NCBI RefSeq assembly: GCF_004765605.1
Contig: NZ_SRLC01000001.1
Location: 2,604,001-2,668,000, forward strand
DNA length: 64,000 nt
Source of the DNA: Hymenobacter aquaticus
GTDB lineage: Bacteria > Bacteroidota > Bacteroidia > Cytophagales > Hymenobacteraceae
Direction of reading: 5' to 3'
A model generated the notes under the pieces. It had not been told where the DNA came from and did not search any database. It saw only the letters and a list, made by a program, of their open reading frames with translations. The position numbers and the translations under genes were made by a program. This document shows positions 49,492 to 59,198 of this stretch, piece after piece (positions within the stretch are counted from its first letter, which is position 1; each line of letters begins with the position of its first letter).

Positions 49492-50629
49492 CCAGGATTA
49501 CGACCGTATTTTTCTTTCTCCTCCCCACCTGGGCCGGCACGAGCTCAACTACGTCCACAAGGCCATTGAGGACAACTGGGTGGCCCCGGCCGGCCCCAAC
49601 CTCACCGGGTTCGAGCAGGATATCTGCCACTACACCGGGGCAGCCCATTGCGTGGCGCTGGCCTCGGGCACGGCCGCCATTCACCTGGGCCTAGTGCTGC
49701 TCGGCGTCGGGCCCGGCGACGAGGTGTTGTGCCCTTCGTTTACGTTCGTCGCCACCGCCAACCCGATTCTGTACCTGGGCGCCACGCCGGTATTTGTCGA
49801 CAGTGAGCCCACCACCTGGAACATGTGCCCGGACCGGCTGCGCGAGGCTATTGAAGACCGGATCCGCCAGGGCAAAAAGCCCAAGGCGCTTATCCTGGTA
49901 CACCTCTACGGCATGCCCGCCCAGCTCGACCAGCTGCTGGCCATTGCCGAGCTGTACGCCATTCCCGTGCTGGAAGACGCGGCCGAAGCCCTGGGCTCCC
50001 GCTACGACGGGCGCCGCCTCGGTACGTTCGGGGCCGTCGGCGTCTTTTCCTTTAACGGCAACAAGATTATTACCACCAGCGGCGGCGGCGCCCTAGTCAC
50101 TGACAACCAGGAATGGGCCGAAAAAACCCGATTTCTGGCCACTCAGGCCAAAGACCCGGCCCCGTATTACCAGCACTCGGCGGTGGGCTACAACTACCGG
50201 CTCAGCAATATCCTGGCGGGCATTGGCCGGGGCCAGATGGAGCTTATCGACAGCCGGGTGAAAAGCCGGCGGGAAACGTACGCGTGGTACCAGAAGAATC
50301 TGCGCGACGTGCCGGCCCTGCAGTTTGGCCCGACGGAACCCGCGCTGGGCAGCTCCAACCGCTGGCTCACCACCGTCACCCTCGACCCGCACTACACGAC
50401 CGTCACGCCCGAGCAGGTGCGCCAGCACCTGGAAACTCATAATATCGAGTCCCGGCCGCTGTGGAAGCCCCTGCACCAGCAGCCACTTTTTGCGCAGGCA
50501 CCGATGTACGGTGGCAGTGTTTGCGCCGATTTATTTACCAGGGGCTTGTGCCTACCCTCCGGCTCCGCCATGACGGAAACCGACTTGCACCGGGTAGCGG
50601 GGGCGCTGCGCGAAATTCTACTGCCCTAA
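49484..50629 (+). CDS. DegT/DnrJ/EryC1/StrS aminotransferase (PglE-like)
   Basis: 381 residues from the ATG at 49484, which overlaps the acetyltransferase gene by eight bases; the frame is open upstream only as a shadow of that gene. PLP fold type I marks: LASGTAAIHLGLVLLGVGPGDEVLCPSFTFVATANPI, VLEDAAEALGS with the Asp, and FSFNGNKIITTSGGGALVT with the PLP-binding Lys. It transfers an amino group to the 4-keto carbon of a UDP-sugar. With the two upstream genes it can make and load a 4-acetamido (or related) 6-deoxy sugar; the 4,6-dehydratase (PglF) that would supply the keto sugar is not in the window. Confidence 0.93.
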   Translation: MLSQDYDRIFLSPPHLGRHELNYVHKAIEDNWVAPAGPNLTGFEQDICHYTGAAHCVALASGTAAIHLGLVLLGVGPGDEVLCPSFTFVATANPILYLGATPVFVDSEPTTWNMCPDRLREAIEDRIRQGKKPKALILVHLYGMPAQLDQLLAIAELYAIPVLEDAAEALGSRYDGRRLGTFGAVGVFSFNGNKIITTSGGGALVTDNQEWAEKTRFLATQAKDPAPYYQHSAVGYNYRLSNILAGIGRGQMELIDSRVKSRRETYAWYQKNLRDVPALQFGPTEPALGSSNRWLTTVTLDPHYTTVTPEQVRQHLETHNIESRPLWKPLHQQPLFAQAPMYGGSVCADLFTRGLCLPSGSAMTETDLHRVAGALREILLP

Positions 50630-50820
50630 ACCGGCCACGGATTTAGCACATAGCCTTTCCAGAGGGTACATAAAGTTCCTGGAGCAGTATAACCCGTACA
50701 AAAGCTGGTCCAGGTAGTACAAAGGTTTAAGCGGTAGTACATATTCTGTTGTACCCGCACTGCACTTAGACTCCTCTTTGCCAAGTTGCGCAAGCCAATG
50801 CACACACCGCTGCCGGGGCC

Positions 50821-51510
50821 TTACGCAGCCATCCGGCTAAGCGCCTCCCGTTTTCCCAGGTTTTCGGAATGCGGCACGGAGCTCCGAAATACTTTGCGCA
50901 GGGTTAGGTGAGTAGGCAGGTAAAACACGGCCAGCAACGCCGTCATCCAGCCCATTAGGTATACCGGAGCCGGCAGCCAGGTTTGAGCCTGGGCATCGTC
51001 GAAGCCGAACACGTAGTTGACGTTCACCGGAATTTTGGGGTCGGGCATGACGGTACCGGCGGCGGGCAGCAGAAAATAGGCCACTAAACACAAGCTCCAG
51101 CCCAGGCCGGTCCAGGCCCAGAGGGCCCGCCGGTCGTAGCCCAGGCGCTTCACCAGAAACAGCAGCAAAAACGGCAGCCACCCGTGGAAGAAAGACAAGC
51201 CGCGCAAAAACAACGACCGGTTGGGGTCAAACATGTAGCTGGTCATGCCCACCAGCCGCACCCCGAGCAGCTCGCCCAGAAAGTCGGCGCACCAGAAGGC
51301 CTGGGGCAGCAGAATACCCACCGCGGCCATGGAAGCCAGCAGAGCCGACTCGGTCCAGAGGCTGACGAAGCACAGCAGCAGGGCTACGTCGCAGAAGTAC
51401 AGGAAGTTGGTGGGGCCGTAATTGACGTAGTACACCGGTACCATTACCGCCAGAAAGGCGCTGACAGCAAGCTTAAGCGAAAGAGGCAGGCGAGACGAAG
51501 CAGAGGCCAT
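50821..51510 (-). CDS. Seven- to eight-span membrane protein, unknown function
   Basis: 229 residues from the ATG at 51510 (a TTG two codons earlier is possible). It has about seven hydrophobic spans. Notable are VPVYYVNYGPTNFLYFCDVALLL near the start, QAFWCADFLGELLGVRL, and FFHGWLPFLLLFLVKRLGYDRRAL. I recall uncharacterised 'membrane protein' entries with this YGPTNFLYFCD-type motif, but no function. It stands alone; the upstream gap has an AT-rich patch (51640-51710). The 191-base gap to the DegT gene shows only scattered TTGTAC words and no terminator hairpin. Confidence 0.7.
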   Translation of the reverse strand: MASASSRLPLSLKLAVSAFLAVMVPVYYVNYGPTNFLYFCDVALLLCFVSLWTESALLASMAAVGILLPQAFWCADFLGELLGVRLVGMTSYMFDPNRSLFLRGLSFFHGWLPFLLLFLVKRLGYDRRALWAWTGLGWSLCLVAYFLLPAAGTVMPDPKIPVNVNYVFGFDDAQAQTWLPAPVYLMGWMTALLAVFYLPTHLTLRKVFRSSVPHSENLGKREALSRMAA

Positions 51511-51741
51511 GAGCAAGTAGGTTTGGGAAGCGTGGAAAGAAGCCGGATCAGCCCAGCGGTACGCCGTTGTACCACTGCGAAATACGACACCTTTCCGGCA
51601 TTCCTAACCGCAGAAAACGCTCTTACAGGACTTCTACTTTATTTCAATAACAATTACAAATGATTAATTATCAAATCTTTAAATTTATTACATTAGACTT
51701 AATAAAATCCCCACCCGGGGCTGACAGCGCCTGTTTAGGCA

Positions 51742-52863
51742 CTAATCCAGTGCGTGCTCCAGGTCGGCCAGCAGGTCTACAATCGGCTCGATGCCCACCG
51801 ACAGTCGCACCAGCCCAACGGTGATGCCCAGGCCCTGCTGCTGTTCGGGCGTGAGGTAGCGGTGGGAAGTGCCCAGCGGATACGACAACGACGAGTCGAC
51901 GCCGGCCAGGGACGGCGCAAACGGGAACCGCTGGCTGCGGCGCATAAACTCGTTTACCACTTCCGCATCGTCTTCGAGCAGAATCGACATCATCCCGCCG
52001 AACAAGCCCGCGCCCTGCTCCATGGCCAGCATGTGCTGTGGATGGTCGAGCAGGCCGGGATAATACACCTGCCGCACTTTCGGGTGCTGGGCCAGAAATT
52101 CGGCCACGGCCAGGGCATTGTGGCTATGCTCGCGCATGCGCAGCCGCAGGGTTTTGAGCCCCCGCACCGCCAGCCAGCTCTCCATAGGACTGAGCGTCAG
52201 ACCGTAGAGCACCCCGATCTGCTTGAGCCGGGCGGCCGTCTGTTCGTCGGCGGCCACGGCCACGCCGGCCGTTACGTCGCTGTGTCCGGAAATGTACTTC
52301 GTCACGCTGTGCAGCGAGATATCCGCGCCCAGCTCCAGGGGCCGGGTAATAACGGGCGAGGCAAAGGTATTGTCGACCACCAGCTTCAGCCCGTGCCGGT
52401 GGCATTCGGTAGCCAGGCGGCGCAGGTCGGCCACGCGCAGCAACGGATTGCTGATGGTTTCGGCCAGCAGCAGCTTGGTGTTGGGCTGCACGAAGTCCGT
52501 TAGCTCGTAGAGCTGCTCGAAGGGCACGTAGGTGACCGTAATACCCAGGCGGCTCAGCTCCGTGTTCAGCAGCGACGACGAGCCCCCGTAAATATCCGCC
52601 GCGCACAGCACATGGTCGCCGGCCTGGCAGCAGGCCAGAATAGCGGCAAAAATGGCGGCCATACCCGAGCCCGTAGCTACCGCGCCGGCGCCGCCTTCGA
52701 GCTTGTTCACGGCTTCCGCCAGCTCATCCGAGTTGGGGTTGCCGTTGCGCGAGTACAAATAGCGGCTGCCGGGTTCCCCGAAATATTGCTCCAGCTCGTT
52801 CAGGTCGTCAAACTTAAAAACGGAAGTCTGGTAAATCGGGGTGATTTTGGGTTCGATTTTCAT
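51742..52863 (-). CDS. Cys/Met metabolism PLP enzyme (cystathionine gamma-synthase/lyase type)
   Basis: 373 residues. Fold type I PLP enzyme: ITPIYQTSVFKF, YSRNGNPNSDELAEAVNKLEGG, the PLP phosphate region ATGSGMAAIFAAIL, DNTFASPVITRPLELGADISLHSVTKYISGHSDV with the Schiff-base Lys, and the C-terminal VRLSVGIEPIVDLLADLEHAL. The family covers cystathionine gamma-synthase, beta/gamma-lyases and methionine gamma-lyase; sequence alone does not separate them. It is cytoplasmic and stands alone. Confidence 0.9.
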   Translation of the reverse strand: MKIEPKITPIYQTSVFKFDDLNELEQYFGEPGSRYLYSRNGNPNSDELAEAVNKLEGGAGAVATGSGMAAIFAAILACCQAGDHVLCAADIYGGSSSLLNTELSRLGITVTYVPFEQLYELTDFVQPNTKLLLAETISNPLLRVADLRRLATECHRHGLKLVVDNTFASPVITRPLELGADISLHSVTKYISGHSDVTAGVAVAADEQTAARLKQIGVLYGLTLSPMESWLAVRGLKTLRLRMREHSHNALAVAEFLAQHPKVRQVYYPGLLDHPQHMLAMEQGAGLFGGMMSILLEDDAEVVNEFMRRSQRFPFAPSLAGVDSSLSYPLGTSHRYLTPEQQQGLGITVGLVRLSVGIEPIVDLLADLEHALD

Positions 52864-52923
52864 GGGCTACGCCAAAGCGGATGGCAAATAAGGCGGCAAG
52901 GTACTGCCCTACAAGAAGCCGCG

Positions 52924-53811
52924 CTATTTCATTGCGCGAATTTCCTTGCTCAGATCAGTTGCGGCCGCGCGGCCCTCCGGCAATTTGCGCAAAGCCGCTA
53001 CGTACTGCTGAGCCTGGGCTTTGTGGCCCAGCTCGATTTCCACTTTAGTCAGGTTGGCCAGGGTCTGCCAGTCGTTGGGCTTGCGGCTGTTGGCCTGCTG
53101 AAACAGCTCCAGGGATTTTTGCCACTGCTTTTTCTGCGCGTAGTACGTGCCCAGGTTAAAGGGAGCCAGCGAACTTTCGGGGTAGTATTTGCCCAGCAGC
53201 TCCGCTAATTGCCGCACCACTTCATCCCCTTCCGCGCTTTGCAGCTGCCAGTAAGGCAACATATAATCCTCCAGACTCTCAGGTATAAAATCCTTTTCCG
53301 CCTCGGGCAACCGCTCCCCGTCGCGCCACCGCCACGGTTTGCCACTAGCTTGCCGGTCGGCCAGCGCGGCCGCCAGCACCTCGATTTCGGCGGCCGGCTC
53401 TTGGGTCATTTCGTAGGTTTTGGCCAGGCCAAAGCGCATATCCAGCCGGTCGGGGGCTAGGCGGATACCATCGCGCAGGGTGGAGCGGGCTGCCGCCAGC
53501 AGCGTGGGCTCGTAGCCTTCACTGATGGAGCCGGCTGCTTCCCCACCGGGCTTGCTAAAAGTCAGGCCGCCTTTCTTGTTCGGGTCGGCGCTGAGTACCA
53601 CGCGGTAAGCTTTCTTCAGCAAATAGTTGAAATTGGCCGCGTACCAGTCGGGGTCCTGGGGCTTTTTCTGCTGCCAGGCGGCCAGCACCTGCCGGGCCTG
53701 GGCCGTATCCTGGGCCTGCATAGCCCGCCGAAAATCAGTTTGATACGTTTGGGCCCGCCCGGCAACGGAGAAGGTCAGGGCCAGTACAGTGAAGGCAAAG
53801 AGCTTACGCAT
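52924..53811 (-). CDS. Secreted tetratricopeptide-repeat protein
   Basis: 295 residues from the ATG at 53811, which begins a signal peptide (MRKLFAFTVLALTFSVAGRAQ); 32 codons upstream are open but not signal-like. TPR-like helices are seen near residues 100-150 (ARSTLRDGIRLAPDRLDMRFGLAKTYEMT) and 215-270 (FNLGTYYAQKKQWQKSLELFQQANSRKPNDWQTLANLTKVEIELGH). It acts probably as a periplasmic scaffold; partner unknown. The gene follows the PLP enzyme's start by 60 bases on the same strand (upstream of it). Confidence 0.8.
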   Translation of the reverse strand: MRKLFAFTVLALTFSVAGRAQTYQTDFRRAMQAQDTAQARQVLAAWQQKKPQDPDWYAANFNYLLKKAYRVVLSADPNKKGGLTFSKPGGEAAGSISEGYEPTLLAAARSTLRDGIRLAPDRLDMRFGLAKTYEMTQEPAAEIEVLAAALADRQASGKPWRWRDGERLPEAEKDFIPESLEDYMLPYWQLQSAEGDEVVRQLAELLGKYYPESSLAPFNLGTYYAQKKQWQKSLELFQQANSRKPNDWQTLANLTKVEIELGHKAQAQQYVAALRKLPEGRAAATDLSKEIRAMK

Positions 53812-53909
53812 AAATAAGTGACGAATACCAAACGGATGAGTACCGCAAGCTACTGATCTGCCGCACTTTTTCCAGCCGCTCCGTCTACCAAAAAAGTAGG
53901 GCCACAAAA

Positions 53910-53941
53910 AAGCCCCGCACCTGTTGCCAGATGCGGGGCTT
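53910..53941. terminator. Terminator after atpC
   Basis: The 10-bp stem AAGCCCCGCA/TGCGGGGCTT, 12-base loop, with an A run to the left that becomes the U run of the minus-strand transcript. It lies 26 bases beyond the atpC stop. Confidence 0.85.
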
Positions 53942-53966
53942 CCGTACTCGTTGAACGGTCAGCCGC

Positions 53967-54212
53967 TTACGCTACTGCGCCTTCCGCCAGCACAATCACA
54001 TTGTTGCGGAGCACTTCCACCACGCCTCCTTCAATGCGGAAGGATTCGCGGCCGGCAGCGCCCACCACCGTGATGTCGCCCGACTTGAGGGCGCTGATCA
54101 GCGGGGCGTGGTTGTTCAGCACTTCGAACAGCCCGTCGGTACCCGGAAATTGCGCCGACACGACGTCGCCCTCAAATACTTTCCGGTCCGGCGTGATGAT
54201 TTCTAAACGCAT
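53967..54212 (-). CDS. atpC: ATP synthase F1 epsilon subunit, short form
   Basis: 81 residues: only the N-terminal beta-sandwich (MRLEIITPDRKVFEGDVVSAQFPGTDGLFEVLNNHAPLIS ... split here, ending VLRNNVIVLAEGAVA). The C-terminal helical hairpin that inhibits ATP hydrolysis in E. coli is absent, as is usual in Bacteroidota. It links the rotor gamma subunit to the c-ring. It follows atpD in a two-gene unit, apart from the other ATP synthase genes, with an inverted repeat array in the 120-base gap. Confidence 0.95.
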   Translation of the reverse strand: MRLEIITPDRKVFEGDVVSAQFPGTDGLFEVLNNHAPLISALKSGDITVVGAAGRESFRIEGGVVEVLRNNVIVLAEGAVA

Positions 54213-54218
54213 GGTATT

Positions 54219-54326
54219 AATGTGCTAATGTGGAAATGTGCTGGTGTGCTAATTAAATGTGCTGATGTACTAACTAGGAAATCCTGCATTAGCACATCAG
54301 CACACTTAATCACATTCGCACATTAG
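54219..54326. repeat. Inverted array of TGTGCTAA units inside the atpD-atpC gap
   Basis: The left part (TAATGTGCTAATGTGGAAAT, TGTGCTGGTGTGCTAATTAA, TGTGCTGATGTACTAACT) is followed by the right, inverse part (GCATTAGCACATCAGCACAC, TTAATCACATTCGCACATTAG). It fills almost the whole gap between atpD and atpC and begins six bases before the atpC ATG. Same unit as at 36457 and 59762. Confidence 0.75.
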
Positions 54327-54332
54327 ATAAAT

Positions 54333-55847
<1,515 letters not shown>

Positions 55848-55879
55848 TTATAGTAGATGGGTGCAACGTTTTCAGGGTG

Positions 55880-55911
55880 CAAAACTACGGCTTAATCCCG
55901 GCTTTGCCAAA
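55880..55911 (-). promoter_or_regulatory. atpD promoter (TTTG-N20-TAGTTTTG)
   Basis: On the minus strand TTTG (55911-55908) and TAGTTTTG (55887-55880) are 20 bases apart; both boxes match the Bacteroidota consensus. The predicted transcript starts about 35 bases before the atpD ATG. Confidence 0.75.
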
Positions 55912-56041
55912 GCCCCACCGGAGTAAAGTTCGGGCCTTTTTTTCCTCCCTAATCCCCGCTGATTATCAGCCAATAAGGCTAAAAACGGCATATTTACCGG
56001 GCTGGCACCCGAAAAAAACTTCAAAAATTTTTGCGGTAAAA

Positions 56042-56072
56042 TTTGCCTTGAATGATTCCCGTAGTACATTTG
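56042..56072 (+). promoter_or_regulatory. tRNA-Gln promoter (TTTG-N19-TACATTTG)
   Basis: TTTG at 56042-56045, exactly 19 bases, then TACATTTG at 56065-56072. It is a full match to the Bacteroidota promoter and ends 42 bases before the mature 5' end of tRNA-Gln. Confidence 0.85.
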
Positions 56073-56114
56073 CACACCCAAACGGCACACCCACACCGGT
56101 TGTCGCTTGGAAAT

Positions 56115-56187
56115 TGTCCGATGGTGTAACTGGCAACACGCTTGATTTTGATTCAAGAAAGTCCAGGTTCGAGCCCTGGTCGGACAA
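56115..56187 (+). tRNA. trnQ: tRNA-Gln (anticodon TTG)
   Basis: 73 bases that fold as a full cloverleaf: acceptor arm TGTCCGA pairs with TCGGACA, D arm GTGT/ACAC, anticodon arm CTTGA/TCAAG with loop TTTTGAT, T arm CCAGG TTCGAGC CCTGG, discriminator A. Anticodon TTG reads CAA/CAG. CCA is not encoded. A terminator follows 14 bases later. Confidence 0.97.
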
Positions 56188-56200
56188 CCGACTAAGTAAC

Positions 56201-56252
56201 GCGAAAGGCGCTGATCCTTCCTCCCCGGAAGAATCGGCGCCTTTCGCTTTTT
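56201..56252 (+). terminator. Intrinsic terminator between tRNA-Gln and prs
   Basis: GCGAAAGGCGCTGAT (56201-56215) pairs with ATCGGCGCCTTTCGC (56233-56247), followed by TTTTTC. It is a complete rho-independent terminator 14 bases after the tRNA and 37 bases before the prs ATG. Confidence 0.88.
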
Positions 56253-56288
56253 CAGTTTATTCCGTTTTCGCCCTCCTTTCCCCTTTCC

Positions 56289-57218
56289 ATGTCTCAGCAG
56301 GTTAAAATCTTTGCAGGAAACGCTTCTCCTGAACTCGGTAAAGCAATTGCCGAAGCATACGGTACTACCCTCGGTGACTTGAGCATCCAGCGCTTCGCGG
56401 ATACGGAGCTCGGTCCCAGCTTCAACGAAAGCGTGCGGGGCTGCGCGGTATTCCTTATCCAGAGCACCAACCCTCCGGCCGAAAACCTGATGGAGCTGAT
56501 GCTGATGGTCGACGCGGCCAAGCGCGCCTCCGCCGCTTCCGTGACGGTCGTGATGCCCTACTTCGGCTACGCCCGCCAAGACCGCAAGGACAAGCCCCGC
56601 GTGAGCATCGGCGCCAAAGTCGTGGCCGACTTTGTGCAGAGCGTGGGCACCGACCGCCTGATGACCTGCGACCTGCACGCGGGCCAGATTCAGGGCTTCT
56701 TCGACATTCCCGTCGATCATCTGGACGGGGCTACGGTTTCGGCTCCTTATATAAAGTCCTTGGGCCTGGATGATTTGATCTTCGCCTCCCCCGACGTGGG
56801 CGGCGTGGTGCGCACCCGGGCATTTGCCAAGAAGTTCGGCGCTGAAATCGTAGTCTGCGACAAAATGCGCCTGCGGGCCAACGAAATTGCCTCGATGCAG
56901 GTCATCGGCGACGTGACGGGCATGAACGTGGTGCTCGTGGACGACATCGTGGACACGGCCGGCACCATCTGCAAAGCCGCTGAGCTCTTGATGGAGCGCG
57001 GGGCCAAGTCGGTGCGGGCCGTCATTACCCACGGCGTGCTCAGCGGCCCGGCTCACGAGCGAATCCGCAACTCGGTCTTGGAGGAGCTGGTCATTACCGA
57101 CACCATTCCGCTGAAGCAGGAGAATCCCAAGATTAAGGTCATTTCCCTGGCTAACCTGTTTGCCCAGGCCATCCGCAACGTGGTAACCCACGAAAGCATC
57201 AGCTCACTCTTTATATAA
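56289..57218 (+). CDS. prs: Ribose-phosphate pyrophosphokinase
   Basis: 309 residues. It makes PRPP from ribose 5-phosphate and ATP for nucleotide, His and Trp synthesis. Marks: KIFAGNASPELGKAIAEAYG, ADTELGPSFNESVRG, MPYFGYARQDRKDKPRVSIGAKVVADF, CDLHAGQIQGFFDIPVDHL and the PRPP-binding loop VVLVDDIVDTAGTI. Only 36 bases separate it from a terminator after tRNA-Gln, and no promoter box is seen in them, so expression may depend on read-through or on an unusual promoter. Confidence 0.97.
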   Translation: MSQQVKIFAGNASPELGKAIAEAYGTTLGDLSIQRFADTELGPSFNESVRGCAVFLIQSTNPPAENLMELMLMVDAAKRASAASVTVVMPYFGYARQDRKDKPRVSIGAKVVADFVQSVGTDRLMTCDLHAGQIQGFFDIPVDHLDGATVSAPYIKSLGLDDLIFASPDVGGVVRTRAFAKKFGAEIVVCDKMRLRANEIASMQVIGDVTGMNVVLVDDIVDTAGTICKAAELLMERGAKSVRAVITHGVLSGPAHERIRNSVLEELVITDTIPLKQENPKIKVISLANLFAQAIRNVVTHESISSLFI

Positions 57219-57281
57219 GCTCCAACTTAGCCGACTCAGATCGGGTTGAAAAGTAGCCGGAACCAATTTTGGCATGGTGTT

Positions 57282-57317
57282 GAAGAGGGGAACTGAAAAG
57301 TTCCCCTCTTCTCGTTT
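57282..57317 (+). terminator. Terminator after prs
   Basis: The 12-bp stem GAAGAGGGGAAC (57282-57293) and GTTCCCCTCTTC (57300-57311) with loop TGAAAA, followed by TCGTTTTT. It lies 63 bases past the prs stop and only 20 bases before the next ATG. Confidence 0.82.
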
Positions 57318-57330
57318 TTATTTTCCGACT

Positions 57331-58395
57331 ATGAACTATTCTCTACTCCGTTCCGCCTGGGTTAGCGCGCTCATCCTGGGCTTGGCCACCAGCTGCACCA
57401 CGACCGTTCACCTGGAGGCGCTGGCCCCGGCCTCGGTGCCCATGCCGCCAACCCTGCAGCGCATTGCCACCGCCAACCGCATCCTGCCCGACAGCCGCCG
57501 CGACAAGTTCTTCGACGTGCTGGAAGGAATTTTTACGGGGGAGGGCCCGATGGTCGACCGGGCCGGGGCTGAAGCCTGCGTGCTGAGCACCGGCGAGGCG
57601 CTGATGCGCAACAGCCCACGCTTCCGCGTGACGCCGGCCAACCTGCAGCTCGTGGGCCGCACGCGCGAGTTTTTCCTGCCGCCCATGAGCCCCGACTACG
57701 TCCGGCGGGTGTGCCGCACCTCCCAGGTCGATGGGCTGGTGGTGCTCGAAGCCTTCGACTCGGACATGCAGCTGCAGCGGAGCCAGGAAGAGCGGGTTAT
57801 TAAGGAGAAAGACAAGCCCGACCGCAAAGTACTGGTTACGGTCGTGCACATGGACATGCGCGTGGTGACCGGGTTTCGCACCTACGGTCCCGAGGGTCTC
57901 GTGGTCGACCAGGCCCGGCAGGAAGACCACCTGGGCTGGACCAGCGAAGGCGCCACCTACCAGGCGGCGCTGGCCGGTTTGCCCGCCCCGGAGCGCTGCA
58001 TCCGGGATGTGGCCCGGCGCGTCGGCGACCAGTACGCCCGCCGGATTGCGCCCTCCTACGTGCCTTTGACGCGCAACGTCTACACCCGGGCCAAGAAGAA
58101 CCCGCACATGGAGCAGGCCCGGCAGTGCGTGCAGGCCACCGACTGGACCCAGGCCGCGGCCCGCTGGCAGCAGGCCGCCCGCAACCTCAACCACGTAGTA
58201 GCGGGCCGGGCCTTTTACAACCTGGCCGTGTTTGAGGAAATGAACAACCGCCTGCCCGAGGCCATCGACTACGCCCGCAAGGCCGCCTACACCTGTCAGA
58301 TGCGGCCGGCCGTGGCGTATCTGCGGGTGTTGCAGGACCGGCAGCAGGCCGAGCAGCTGGTACAAACGCAGATGGCCGGCTCCCGGGCCAAATAG
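57331..58395 (+). CDS. Lipoprotein with TPR-like C-terminus (DUF6340-like)
   Basis: 354 residues from the ATG at 57331; earlier in-frame codons run through the prs terminator. A lipobox LATSC marks Cys22. The N-terminal part (IATANRILPDSRRDKFFDVLEGIFTGEG; DGLVVLEAFDSD; HMDMRVVTGFRTYGPEG) matches my memory of the DUF6340 family of Bacteroidota lipoproteins. The C-terminal ~90 residues form TPR-like helices (ARQCVQATDWTQAAARWQQAARNLNHVVAGRAFYNLAVFEEMNNRLPEA in pieces). Function unknown; likely anchored to a membrane facing the periplasm. Confidence 0.75.
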   Translation: MNYSLLRSAWVSALILGLATSCTTTVHLEALAPASVPMPPTLQRIATANRILPDSRRDKFFDVLEGIFTGEGPMVDRAGAEACVLSTGEALMRNSPRFRVTPANLQLVGRTREFFLPPMSPDYVRRVCRTSQVDGLVVLEAFDSDMQLQRSQEERVIKEKDKPDRKVLVTVVHMDMRVVTGFRTYGPEGLVVDQARQEDHLGWTSEGATYQAALAGLPAPERCIRDVARRVGDQYARRIAPSYVPLTRNVYTRAKKNPHMEQARQCVQATDWTQAAARWQQAARNLNHVVAGRAFYNLAVFEEMNNRLPEAIDYARKAAYTCQMRPAVAYLRVLQDRQQAEQLVQTQMAGSRAK

Positions 58396-58459
58396 GTGAG
58401 CTTTGGCCGGGCCCCGCTGACAAATCCGGAATCGGTTTCCGTTTATAAAACAATAGCGC

Positions 58460-58467
58460 TATCTTTG
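58460..58467 (+). promoter_or_regulatory. -7 element upstream of rplY
   Basis: TATCTTTG, a perfect TAnnTTTG, 72 bases before the rplY ATG. No exact TTTG at -33; GTTT lies near the right place. Confidence 0.5.
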
Positions 58468-58538
58468 CGGCCCGTTTTGGGCTGATTGTCAGCTTGGCCG
58501 GGAAAACACACTTTTCTTTTTCTCAAAAACACAAGCTT

Positions 58539-59111
58539 ATGAAAAGCCTCGAGATTGTAGGGTTTAAAAGAGCGAATCTCGGTAAGAAGGATGCGAAAGC
58601 ACTGCGTCTTGACTCGTATGTTCCGTGCGTACTGTACGGTGGCGAAGAGCAAGTGCACTTCTCGGCTCCGGCCATCCTCTTCCGCGAATTGCTGTATACC
58701 CCCGACGTACACGTTGTGGACGTAAACGTAGAGGGCACGGTATACCGCGCCATCGTGCAGGATGCCCAGTTCCACCCCGTGAACGAAATGCTGCTGCACG
58801 TTGACTTCCTGTTGCTGCAGCCCGGCAAAGAAGTGAAGATGGAAATTCCCGTGAAGTTCGTGGGCGTTTCGCCCGGCGTACTGGCCGGTGGCAAGCTGGT
58901 GAGCAAGCTGCGCAAGCTGAAGGTGAAGGCACTGCCCGAAAACCTGCCCGACTACGTGGAAGTGAACATCTCGGACCTCGAGCTGGGCAAATCCATCAAA
59001 GTAAACAAGGTAGAAGCGCAGGGCTATACCATCCTGACCAACGGTGCGGCTCCTATTGCGACGGTAACCATCCCACGTGCCCTGAAAGGCCAGATGAACG
59101 CCGACAAGTAA
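58539..59111 (+). CDS. rplY: 50S ribosomal protein L25 (Ctc form)
   Basis: 190 residues from the ATG at 58539 (MKSLEIVGFKRANLGKKDAK); a TTG 15 codons upstream is rejected because that stretch is the untranslated leader. The N-terminal L25 domain binds 5S rRNA (VPCVLYGGEEQVHFSAPA; HVDFLLLQPGKEVKMEIPV), and the C-terminal TL5-like beta domain is present, as in Ctc-type L25. pth follows after 87 bases, the usual order. Confidence 0.95.
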   Translation: MKSLEIVGFKRANLGKKDAKALRLDSYVPCVLYGGEEQVHFSAPAILFRELLYTPDVHVVDVNVEGTVYRAIVQDAQFHPVNEMLLHVDFLLLQPGKEVKMEIPVKFVGVSPGVLAGGKLVSKLRKLKVKALPENLPDYVEVNISDLELGKSIKVNKVEAQGYTILTNGAAPIATVTIPRALKGQMNADK

Positions 59112-59137
59112 TATCTCTCCGCGCTGCGGTAAGTAAG

Positions 59138-59171
59138 GAAATCCTGTCCTGCTTCGGCGGGGCAGGATTTC
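59138..59171 (+). terminator. Hairpin between rplY and pth
   Basis: GAAATCCTG (59138-59146) pairs with CAGGATTTC (59163-59171) across a 16-base loop, followed by TTGCG. Without a proper T run it may be a weak terminator or processing hairpin. Confidence 0.5.
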
Positions 59172-59198
59172 TTGCGTTAAAACCCCGTATTTCGCCCT

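Noticed and set aside
50618..50803. Small minus-strand frame of about 60 codons between the DegT gene and the membrane protein gene
   Set aside because: It overlaps the DegT 3' end, has no promoter or terminator, and its residues show no conserved pattern.
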